Positions 21,834 through 31,849 of a DNA stretch of 64,000 bases are shown one piece after another (the first letter of the stretch is position 1; each line of letters begins with the position of its first letter). A model generated the notes under the pieces. It saw only the letters and a list, made by a program, of their open reading frames with translations, had not been told where the DNA came from and made no database searches. Source of the DNA: Spinacia oleracea (taxonomy: Eukaryota > Streptophyta > Magnoliopsida > Caryophyllales > Amaranthaceae); assembly GCF_020520425.1 (NCBI RefSeq), contig NC_079488.1, positions 10,455,747 to 10,519,746 on the forward strand. Direction: 5' to 3'. Made by a program: the position numbers and the translations under genes.

Positions 21834-23459
21834 TGATAAGCGTGTTTTTCGTCGTTGATAGAAAACCACCTATGCAAACAATATTTATATAGCCACTTCA
21901 ACTACCGGCAAGAGGTAAGCAAAGGGATCGTCCCAAAGAAACGGTGAATTATTGAGTTGGAAGTCAATCTAGTTCGATCAAAGATTTGTTTTGAATTGTC
22001 ACTTTTAAGAATCTAAAAACAAACAAAGAATTATGTAAAATTGAATCAAGAAAGGGAAACGTTAGGGAGTCAGGAATAGCCTAGGGAAACCAGGGGAAAT
22101 CAATTCAACTATTTAGCAATGGTGATCATGCAACGAAATGGTGATTAGGCAAATGGCATCTAAAGACGAACCCGCCACCTCTCGGATAGGGAACGTTAAG
22201 CGTCTAATCCACGGAAGAGCTTTCGCCTAATCCGAGATTAAACTAACTAGCATATAATAGGTACCGCCATTTGATCACACAAGATAGGCCCACAATGTCT
22301 TGCCAAACTTATCCTATGGTTCCACGGGAATCTAATCGAATAGCATTTGCAACTACCACTCAACTAGCATGGATATCCTATCATCAAATCTTATTTAATC
22401 ACATGAATCAACCAAGAATCAATAATCTATTTCCCCTAATTCATCCCCTAGTTTCTCCCCTTTCCCTAACCTAAAACTACTCACTAATCATTCTAAAAAT
22501 CAAGCTATCCATTAGTTCAAAACTAGCAAACATGAAATTTAAGGAGAAGAAGTAGAGAATTGAGAGTTCAATTGCACAATCAAATCACAAAATGAAAATC
22601 AAAGTAACTTCACAATTAAAATCAAGAATTCAAGAAATTAAGGAATTAAAAAACAATTAACAACAAAGCAAGTGCAAGAATTAAGGAACTAAGAATTTAA
22701 TTGCATAAAGAAGAGAAGAGTTGAAGAAATTACAGAATTGATGCTTGGAATCAAAGAGTTTCTCTCTCTAACTTGAAGAACAAAAATCTCAAAACTTCTA
22801 AAACTGTATTTCTGAAAATAAAGGCGTAAATTGAAAATAAAGAAAATCTTATTTATATTAAACCCCAAAAATAAGAGATTTAAACTCGAAAACTGAATCC
22901 CGCGCAGCCGTGCGAACGGGCAGACCCAGGTGCGATCGCACCAGTGCGATCGGTTGTGCATCTGTGCGAACGGGCTCTGCGACGATTCTCCTCCTTCGTG
23001 CCGTGCGATCGTGCCCAACAACCGTGCGATCGCACGGCTGTAACTTGGCTAATTCTCATAAAATCCTCGTGTGCTTGCACAGGAATTCAGTGCGAGCGCA
23101 CAGAAATTTCGTGCGAGCGCACACTTCTGTGGTGAAAACACACAAAATCCCTTGGAGTTCCTGCATCGATTTTCCGGATTCGTGCGAACACACACTTTTG
23201 GGGAACGAACGCACATATTGCCTTGACCTTGGAGACAACTTTGTAGACCCGTGCGAACGCACGTAAAGTCCGTGCGATCGCACAGGACCTGTTCGAGCAA
23301 TTCTCAGCTATTTTCCATCATTTTCAATATTTTTACCTGAAAAGCGCAAAGATGGAATAAGGGGATAAAAAATGCAGCAAAACTATATAAAACTATCCAA
23401 AAAGCATAATAAAACTCTATAAAATCCTAAGCCTAGACCGACATAAATGCCGCTCATCA
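21834..23459 (-). repeat. 5' LTR (1,626 bp) of the Athila-like element
   Basis: In element orientation it starts TGATGAGCGGCATTTATG and ends CACGCTTATCA, so the outermost bases TGATGA/TTATCA are nearly palindromic. Only one LTR is in the window, so the ends rest on the PBS position and the TG...CA rule. Its first third holds CG-rich palindromes (22905-23290). Confidence 0.75.
22905..23290. repeat. Cluster of GTGCGATCGCAC-type palindromes in the Athila-like LTR
   Basis: At least ten words of the form GTGCGAxCG(CAC) occur in 390 bp. Three are the perfect 12-mer GTGCGATCGCAC (about 22931, 23024, 23272); variants include GTGCGAGCGCAC twice and GTGCGAACGCACG. They sit at irregular 15-60 bp spacing. 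Confidence 0.85.
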
Positions 23460-23476
23460 CCAAACTATGTTGTTTG

Positions 23477-24874
23477 TGAAGGAAATAATGCCCTTGGTCC
23501 AAGTATGCATTTAATGTTAAGTCTAATAAATGCGGTTCAGTATTAATTAAAAAGTTAATAATTCAGTGAGATCAAGTGAGCTGAATGCCTAGCTAGAGGC
23601 CGCTTTAGTTCAAGTGGAATTAATTATATTAATCCACAACTTACTCTTGACTGAACCCGTAGGGTCACACAAATAGTACGTAAACGGATCAAGTATTTAA
23701 TGGAATTAAATACTCCATCTATGGATATTCGGAATCGACGGATCTTGGTTTCAGTGGGAGCTGAGATCGTCAAAGGCAAGAAATGAATACTCCGGAAACG
23801 ATGATATTGCCGGAAACGGAAATATGGATCGTATCGGAAATATAAATATTATCCAAGTCGTAGATGTTGCCGGAAACGGAAACATGGTACGTATCGGAAA
23901 ATATTATTGGAAATGGAAATATTGTCGGAATCGGAAAAATTGCCGGAAACGGAAATATTGCCAGAATCAGAAATATTATTGAAATCGGAAAATAATTCCG
24001 GAAACGGAAATATTAAATATTTGTTCGAAACGGAAATTAATTCCGGAATCGGAAATATTAAATATTGTTCGTATCGGAAATGAATTCCGGAATCGGGAAT
24101 ATAATCGGAAGCGCGTCGTACGAATTAGCATCGGACGAGACTTGCTAGACGAAGACCCAGCACGAAGCCAGGCCTACGCCCAGCAAGCCGAGCGCCCAAA
24201 CACACGCTGCCAAGCCACGCCAGGCCCAGCGCAGGGCCAGGCCCAACAATGGCCTTGGCGCGCGCGCGCGGGCTGATGCTCGTGGGCTGCGAGCAGCGCC
24301 AGCTCGTGTGGGCCGCAAGACCTGCGCGGGTTTGTGCGATGCTCGTGCTCGTGCAACGTTTGTGTTTCAATACAAATCCTAAAGCTAATTGAATTTGTTC
24401 TATGATTAAATCCTAATCCTAATAGAGATAGAATTTGTTTAATAGAGTTTTAATAAGATTCTAATTAAATAAATTAGTATCCTAATAGGATTCCAAGTCC
24501 TTTTCCATAACTCTATAAACAGGTGCCTAGGATCACATATTAAAATCGAGAATTGAAGTATTCAAAGGTAAGATTTTCAAGCAAAAATCAGCCACAAACA
24601 CTTGCCCCATTAGCCGAAATTTATAGTACCTTAAGGGGGATTCTAGTTGGTCAATCTTAAGGCGGATCCAGACGTGCTATGGACTATCTACGGAGGGACG
24701 ACACTTGGAGTCCTAAAGACTTGTTCTTGTTCGGTTCGGGCGCAGCTAGGGAGGGAACGCTACAAAGTGTGTGCATCTGAATTATGCTAAATGATTATGT
24801 GTAAATAATATGTTTCCTGGCTTTATGGTTTTTCCGCATGATTTATGTTTATTCATATGTATCATAAGCTAACA
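23477..24874 (+). repeat. 5' LTR of the complete copia element
   Basis: Starts TGAAGGAAATAATGCCC and ends ATCATAAGCTAACA. It contains the CCGGAA repeat tract (about 23775-24110), a GC-rich block (24150-24360) and a TATA-like TATAAACAG at 24514-24522, where the 3' copy has TATAAATAG. Confidence 0.95.
23775..24110 (+). repeat. Degenerate CCGGAAACGGAAATATT repeat tract in the copia LTR
   Basis: About 18-20 degenerate units, based on CGGAAAYGGAAATATT or CCGGAATCGG, spaced about 16-18 bp. The same tract occurs in every LTR of this family in the window (9908-10185, 41660-41985, 51915-52245, 61355-61685). Confidence 0.85.
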
Positions 24875-24875
24875 G

Positions 24876-24889
24876 TGGTATCACGAGCC
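24876..24889 (+). other. Primer binding site (initiator-Met-like)
   Basis: TGGTATCACGAGCC, one base after the LTR. It is the common TGGTATCAGAGC-type copia PBS with one extra C. Confidence 0.88.
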
Positions 24890-27523
24890 TCTTATTATTT
24901 TCATAATCTATATTGCATGAACATGGTTAAATTTTACAAATTTGCAAGGAATTAAAGTGGTGATTAGTTTTCGTAATTAATTGCAAATTGCGTTTATTTA
25001 ATTATATGTACGCAGTTTTTCGACAGAATATTCATTACTCAACCAAATCGAGTGATTTTTGTGTCGATTTCGCATGTAAAAGCCATTCTAAAATTTTGAC
25101 AAAAAGAGTACTTTCGGCCGAACGCAGAATTCCCAAATTCGAAGCCTAATTATGACTTTTCAGAGGTTTAAGTTTTTCGAACCCAAAAGTTTGTAAATTT
25201 AAGATGTTAAATTGAATATTTGCGATTCTTGTTGATAAATCTTGAGTTTTTGATTGACCTACAGTATATGTTTAACAATTATGAATGCCTAGACTTGTTA
25301 ATTATACAACCTAATTTGTAATTATGATTAATTTGTTGAAATTCGAATAATTTAGAATTTATTTGTTTTTCATAATTAATTAATAATATAATTAGGTATC
25401 CATGATTAAAATCCACCGAAAAAATTGTTAATTTATGTTAAATTTTAAATTTTTTTGACCTAGATTTGAATCCATGTTGATCGAAAATTAATTAATTAAT
25501 AAATTTTCGTTTTTTCGCCCTAAAATTATGAAATTAATATAATTTATTAATTTGTCGTTAATTTAAATTTAAAATTTTAAATTTTTATGAAAACGCTCAT
25601 AAATGATGCACGCACAAAGCAAAGGAAGCTACGTGTTACCCTTAAGAGGTGTTGTATAGTGCGGGCATGCAACGACGAGCAAGGGAGCTCGTCGCCCATG
25701 CGGGACGAATGCAACGAGCAACAAGCAAGAGGCGCGCGTGCGAAGCAAGGGAGATGGGCGTGTGCGACTCAATGGGCGATGGGCGGAGGGCGTGGCGTGT
25801 GCCCGGCGAGCAGACGCGTGTGGGCAGCAAGCGAGCTGCGCCACAGCGCGCGCTGCCTCGCCCAGCGAGCAAAGCAGTAGCGTCGTGCTATGCGGGCTGC
25901 GCGCAGCGTGGCTTGGCATGGCTGCGATGCGTGTGGCCTGCTCGTGCGCGCCTAGCGATCAGTTGATGGGGCGCGGCTGCCTCATGACTCGATGGGGCTT
26001 GGGCGCAACCCCAGGGCCTCATCGTGTTACGATTGACCCGTTTTGAATTTTAATTTGAGATTTTCAGTTCGGAAATCATTTTAATTAATTTTAAAATTGA
26101 TAATTTAAATTGTATTCTCGGATTTTAATTTTGAATATTATAATTTTTATAAATTTTATTTATACTAATTATTTTACTAAAATTAAACCTTGAATTAATT
26201 TAAATTCATTTAATTAAACTAAAAAATAAATTAAATAAATGGATTCAATTATAAATTTATATGAGCTTTAAATTTTAATTAAATTTGTATGTTTCCGGTT
26301 AGACTAGAAATGCAATTTTATGTTTAAAATTAGAAAAGAAGATGAATTTATTGGTTTAAGTGGGAGCAATTTTAGTCACAAACTCTTGATTAGGTCTACA
26401 AATCCTTTAAGGTTAAACAACTTGATTAGAATTAATAAGGACTGCATAATTGGTAGATTATTGGTGCCCTTGATTAATTGCTGCAAATATTTATGTGATG
26501 CATACAATGTGTTTTTACTAACAAAGTCTATGTGGGCCATTCATGATAATGAATGGGTGAATGGTATATATTGTATATGTACTGTTTTGCAGGTTATGAA
26601 GTGACTAGTATGGCCCAAATATGATAGAAAATATGGTTTGCGTACCATTAATTTGAATGTAATTGGTCTAAAGCACCAAATTTGTTTTTCAATTCAAATA
26701 TGGTCTGCGTACCATCAAATAGTTGTAATTAGTTTAATTATAGCCTATCCTATTTGAAGAAAATGGGGCCTCCCACGGTGAAATTCAAGACGGAGTTTCC
26801 AATCCATTTTCAAGACGAACTTTGAAGTTGAAGCTTCAAGATGAAGTCGGGCCATACTAGATCACAATTATCTTATGCATGCTTTAAGTTATTTATTGCT
26901 TTTAAATATGTCTTAAATATGCATGAGATTGTGTCTTGATTATGTTGCATGATTAAGGATTTTAGTTCACTTAAAATCTAACCAACATAGTAAGAGCCTT
27001 AAGTTCCAAACTTAAAAATTGAGTTAAAAGGTGCCATGCCAAAATAACACTTACTTGGATAACCTTTTAATTTACATCAATCTAGTAATAGATTACGCTC
27101 AGCGAGGTGTTACCTATTGATCCTAAAGGGGTAAGGTACACAAATAATTGTGAGTACATGTTAGTTTTGGTGAAACTCAACCCGATATAAGTATGGAGTC
27201 CTTTTATGTCGTGGCAAAATCGATAGGTTTACCTAATAAGTTCTTAGAAGTACCTATCAACCAAGAGTAGTTTCTAGACTATTAGCAAAAGGATTTTTCT
27301 TACCTACAAGATTTTAGAATTGAGTCTAAATACATAATGTGCTTAATTCTTCAATGGGTTTTAGGATCTTGGAATCATTTTATTCACACCTGCCGGAACA
27401 CATAACTTGAATAAAATGCTTAATGAACATTGAATTATGCATTTATGCTAGAATTTAAGTTTATTAAGAGAAACTGTGAATGATTATTTATTTGTTTATT
27501 CTTTTTCAATTGTAGTTTTAATT
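24890..27523 (+). other. Long 5' leader of the copia element
   Basis: Non-coding, 2.6 kb, alternating very A/T-rich stretches (25300-25580, 26040-26300) with one GC-rich block (about 25600-26035). Its whole length is matched in reverse complement by 57280-60036 of the other copia element. Open frames in the GC block are composition effects. Confidence 0.75.
25600..26035 (+). repeat. GC-rich block in the copia leader
   Basis: Rich in GCGCGTG, GCAAGC and CGTGCG words, sharply bounded by A/T-rich DNA. The counterpart at 58680-59275 is longer and has a direct repeat, so the block varies in length between copies. Confidence 0.7.
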
Positions 27524-27713
27524 ATGGCAAACAACAATTCATTCAACATTCGATCAATTCTCTAAAAGGAGAAGTTGAACGGGAAAAACTTCCTTGACTG
27601 GCAAAGGAACTTGCAAATAGTTCTTATGCAGGAAGAAAAGGAGTATGCCCGAAGCCGCAGGCGAAGGGGTCACTCAGGCAGCCCTCAATCGTTGGATTGA
27701 TGCCAACAAGGAT
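27524..27713 (+). pseudogene. Copia gag, N-terminal piece before the CACTA insertion
   Basis: ATG at 27524 opens MANNNSFNIRSIL, then a TAA at 27563-27565 in frame. After it comes KLNGKNFLDWQRNLQIVL, the conserved 'L.G.NF.DWxRNL' start of copia gag. The frame ends at the CACTA element (27714), which was inserted at GAT. Gag resumes at 35193. Confidence 0.8.
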
Positions 27714-27732
27714 CACTAGAGGAAAAATTGAT

Positions 27733-27870
27733 ATGTGCTTCCCTTCAAGTGCGGCTCATTTATTAAATTGGCAGCACTAGAGAGCAAAAAAAAAAAAACA
27801 TTTTTACAAGTGCGGGCTCATTTTAAAAAATTGGCAGCACTTGAGTTCAAGTGCGGGCTCATCTTACAAA
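27733..27870. repeat. CACTA subterminal repeats, left end
   Basis: Three copies of a CAAGTGCGG(G)CTCATTT word, with TTGGCAGCACT words between them. Confidence 0.88.
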
Positions 27871-28200
27871 CGAGCAGCACAAAATATTTCCCAAAAATAT
27901 TCATTTACCGCGTCTCTCTCTTTCCTGTTCTCTGGTTACTGCTCTACCTAAAATCATTTTCCCGCTTCTCTTTTCCCCTCTCTGGTTTCTCTCCTTCCTC
28001 TCTCTCTGGTTCTTTTCTGGACATTCGAAAGTCACAACATTCACTGTACAAATCGCACTGTTTTCCCTCACCGCCGCGGCGCCACTGCTGTTCCCCCACC
28101 GCCTCGTCGTTTCTGTCCCCCCACCGCCGTGTCGTTTTTGTTCCCCCACCGCCGCGTCGTTTCTGTTCCCCCTCTTTTTGGATTGATTAATTTAGATTGT
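27871..28200 (+). other. Pyrimidine-rich 5'-UTR-like stretch inside the CACTA element
   Basis: CT-rich with TCTCTCTCTTTCC and a run of CCCCCACCGCCG-type units at 28065-28165 (four near repeats of about 30 bp containing CGTCGTTTCTGTTCCCCC). It resembles a gene leader captured by the element; the open frames across it are low-complexity and I do not call a protein. Confidence 0.45.
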
Positions 28201-30599
28201 TTGAGCTTTTTTGCTGCTATTGTTATCAATAATTATATAGCTTTTCTCTATCATATTATAGAGCTATTTGGGTTTAAATTGGGTTTTATGATTTAGGGTT
28301 TTTACTGGTTTATTCTTGATTTTTTCTGGGTTATGTTTGATGTTTTGATTTAGGTATTGGATGTCAAGATAATCAAACTAGCGAGTACGGAGTGTGATGT
28401 TGCTTGAAGTTTGAAAGCTTCCCTAATGGTTCTTCAGTTTCCAGCGATTTTTTGTGTGTAGATTCTCGATGGTTTTCCTCTATTGGGCTAGCTTGGAGTC
28501 GTCGGTACATTTTTTCGGTGAGTTAATAGCTCTAGCATCAATTTGTGATTAATTGCTTTTGGAACTTTTTTATTTTTGCGGTCTATTTCATGTGAAATTT
28601 TTTGTAGAAATCTGTAAATTTGGATTAAATTTGTAACTTTTGAGTTGTTCACCTCATGATGGCAATGGTAACGCAAATAGTTAGATGTTTCTTTTGTTCA
28701 TTACTACATCCAGAATTTTTTGTTTCCTGAATTTTACCACTGACGAAAATTAGAAGGCATGCTTGGGGAAAATTGTTGTATTCAGTTATGCCAGTAATCT
28801 CCTTTCGAATTCATCAATATTATTTGGATTATCATGATTAGGGTTTCAATTTTACCTTTTTTAATTGTTTGCTTTGGAGCTGGAATTACTTTAGTGTTGC
28901 TTTGAATTATGAATACATTCATACGGAATAGCAAGATTTATGCTTGAGTTTGGATGTGAGCTCAAGATTTATGCCCCGCTCTGTTTCCAGTTTCATTGAC
29001 CACTACCACCAATCCCTGGAGGCTCATTATTCTCTTTGATTATTTCCACATCATTGGGAACTGCAAAGTTGATATGTCTCTGCACTGTTGAAACTGCTAC
29101 TTGAGGTGGTGATGATGTCCTCGCTGTTTTATTTTCAGGTTGAGAACCATCCCATTCAACTTTATGCTTTCCAGGTTCCCATACCTTGCTTGTGGCTGCC
29201 TTAGTAGTTTTAACCACCCCTACCCTCTTCCTATGTTAACACACTGTCAAGATTGGGTTACTTCTATTCTATAATTTTCTCTACTTATATTTCTGTTTCT
29301 CGTCTTTCTGTTATCTGGTTAGGTTTCATTCATAAAGCTTCTTTTTTTATTTGCTATAAAAGTGTATATATGACTTATCTTCCAACATTGTGAACTCAAT
29401 TACTTAAGAACCTTAGACTATAGTCAGACTTTGAATTGTTGTTGTTTGTTCTTGATTAAGCTATACGTTTTGGCTTGCAAATGTAATTAGCTTGAAGTTT
29501 TATGAATTCAGATATTTCAGTTCCGAAATATCAAATTAATAATTAGCTAATTCTCCACTTGCATCCTTATTTTGATTAATAATTAGTCATGCGTGATTAC
29601 CTCAGTTGTTTTCGTGGTTGCTTATACTGTATCCGTTTCAGATGGAGTACTACTTTAGTTTAAAAGATTCAGAATCAGCCAAAGAGAGACTTAGTAATGT
29701 TGTTAACTACATAGTTGGCACTTTTTTCTGACTTATTCTAATTTTTAATGGAGCAGTTAAGCATACTGTTAAGAGCGTGGAATTTTACATAACAAGAGCC
29801 TTTGTTCCAACAGCTGGTTTTTCATCTCTGCTTCTCTGCATCATCACGTTCTTTAGGAAGAAACAAGAAAAGGTTCCAGGTAAATAAACCGTTCATCCAA
29901 GAATACATTTTCAGGTGTTACTTTTTATTGTCAGCTTAATGGTGGTGGTGAGATAGATAATTACCTGTACCAGATTTTATGAAGTTCCAAAATTTGGAAT
30001 CTAATGTTTACGGTATGCCTACTATCGTGCAACTTTGCATAAGCAGAACCGAGGTTCCATATTTAAAAGTTCACAACTATCTACTTTAGGAGTCTTGTGT
30101 TGTTTTTATGTTGTCTAGCAAAGTATGAAGTCTTTCTTATGTGTACCATATAAAAGCCAAGTCTCCAAGCGTTGCATCTGTTTTTCTCACAATTGGGTTG
30201 AGCTTGAGTTCTTTCAATCAAGCTGGGTATTTCCTCAATATACAAGTAATGTTCCCTTTTTTTGTTACAGCAAATAATCTGCTTGCTTGAGCTTGAGACA
30301 GTTCCTTCAGTCAAGCTGGGTTGAGCTAGAGCTCTCTGTATGAATTCATTTATAATGATTGTCTTAGAATAATCTGCTTTCTTAGTAATTATTTATGTGC
30401 TAGCCTTCAAAGCCATGGAATTTTGAATGATCCCTAGAAAACTAATGCACGCGGCGGTGTATTTTTTCATTTTCTTTTATTTTACATACATTTTTGTCTA
30501 TACTAGTAGTAATCAGATTCAAGGTAATTATTTTTTCATTTTCATTCTTTTAGTAATTTTTAATATACTAGTAGTAATTCGAGGATCCTTGTTTCTGGT
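28201..30599. other. CACTA interior, intron-like with exon-like fragments
   Basis: T-rich on the plus strand as plant introns are. Possible exon pieces: 28993-29217 on the minus strand (74 open codons, no domain recognised) and 29770-29880 on the plus strand (VKSVEFYITRAFVPTAGFSS and a basic FRKKQEK tail, followed by GGTAAAT). A direct repeat of about 75 bp with ATACTAGTAGTAAT lies at 30460-30590. Confidence 0.4.
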
Positions 30600-30610
30600 T
30601 TCTTGTAACA

Positions 30611-30761
30611 GCTATGGACTATCTTGCCCTGCTGCTGACTTCGAAGAAGATTCTGTTTCTGCTACTGTAAAGGATGTCCTTTCTAAGCAGGGGATTTTCG
30701 TCATTAATGTGGCCTTAAGATCTCCATCCATAAAAGAAGTGGTTGTATCAAGGATGAGAAC
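30611..30761 (+). pseudogene. Captured exon-like fragment of an unrecognised gene
   Basis: An open stretch with balanced composition, different from its T-rich surroundings: YGLSCPAADFEEDSVSATV, then KDVLSKQGIFVINVALRS and KEVVVSRMRT, followed by a good donor (ACG/GTAAGA). It is preceded by TTTCTTGTAACAG, a good acceptor. I do not recognise the family. Exon borders with both splice signals suggest capture of genomic DNA rather than a cDNA. Confidence 0.5.
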
Positions 30762-31799
30762 GGTAAGAAAATCACCTAGGAATTTGGTATATTTTCAGTA
30801 GAAGCTGTGTGCGAACTGCGAATCAATATTTAGTCTGCCAGCATGGATTCTTTGCTTGTTTGACATGTTTACTGTTTCAAATTTCAGTAGTGTTTGGCCA
30901 AGCTCGAAACTGAAATTTGGCAAACAAGGTGTTTCATAGAAGTAGACTGAAAACACATGCAAATTCATGCATGACAATTTGTTTGTATATTTTCTTCAAA
31001 GGTGTACCAATACTGCACATTGTTGCACGTTTCGTCGCTCCCTGGCGTTTGCACTTAGATAAATGAGAAGGTTCAAGCTTGGGGGGAAGACATCAAGCAA
31101 ACACCTTTCAGTTTCAGTGTTCAAGCAAGCTCAAGTACACCTCATAAGTTATATGGCAGAAAAGCTCACCGAGCCAGCTACTAATTTCGGGTAATTAATA
31201 ATGATTTTGTTGCATTAATTACTTGACTAGTTCAGCCACATCTTACTTTTTATTTCATGCTTGTTGCATCCTTCACATGCTCACCCACCTGCCTTACAAC
31301 ATTTATTAGCCACTATTGTTCACATGCTTTCTCTCTTTTACTCTCATTCACACATTGAGGGCAACGTGTATCGGTGTATGCTGCTTATTCTTTTATCAGT
31401 TAATGCAGTAGCTAAAGTCAATTCAATAATGAAGTTCTATGTTGGTGTATATATTGTTATAGTCAATATCTATTCATCATGGCCGTGGCTGAGCTCGTTT
31501 ATTTTTGCTAGTTTGCCTGATGCGATATGATTCTGCCTGCTGATATGATTCTGATATGCTTCTTCCATACTTTTGACTTAATCTTCTGTTTTTGATCAGC
31601 TTTTGTTCTACTTCTTTTATGATCCTGTGTTTTTGTTCCGATATGCTTATGTTTTTAGTTCACAATATGTTTTATTTTTGTTAAGTTGGTGATTGTTTTA
31701 TTTTAGTTCACAATATGTCAAAATATGTTAGATTTAAACCTCGGTTGATTCCTTTAGCACTTGATTAACAACCCCCCGGTTGATTTCTTTAGCCCATGT
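30762..31799. other. CACTA interior, no gene seen
   Basis: T-rich, intron- or UTR-like. A stretch at 31050-31190 is less biased but has no convincing frame. Confidence 0.5.
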
Positions 31800-31849
31800 G
31801 CGTAGGTACTTAGGTTCGATATTTAGGTTCATTATTTCAAAGTTAGGAG

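Larger units (their letters stand above)
21423..23459 (-). mobile_element. Athila-like Ty3/gypsy element, 5' part only
   Basis: Minus strand: 5' LTR 23459-21834, PBS 21830-21813, then a leader and the start of gag down to 21423, where the plus-strand Tat-like element is inserted. The rest should continue left of the window. Athila placement rests on the Asp-tRNA PBS and gag landmarks such as ANNFEIK and ERTLRRLRR; a chromovirus or other gypsy lineage is not excluded. Confidence 0.75.

Noticed and set aside
22905..23290. Evenly repeated palindromes looking like a CRISPR array
   Set aside because: Repeats are too short, spacing is irregular, spacers are not unique units, and the context is a plant LTR.
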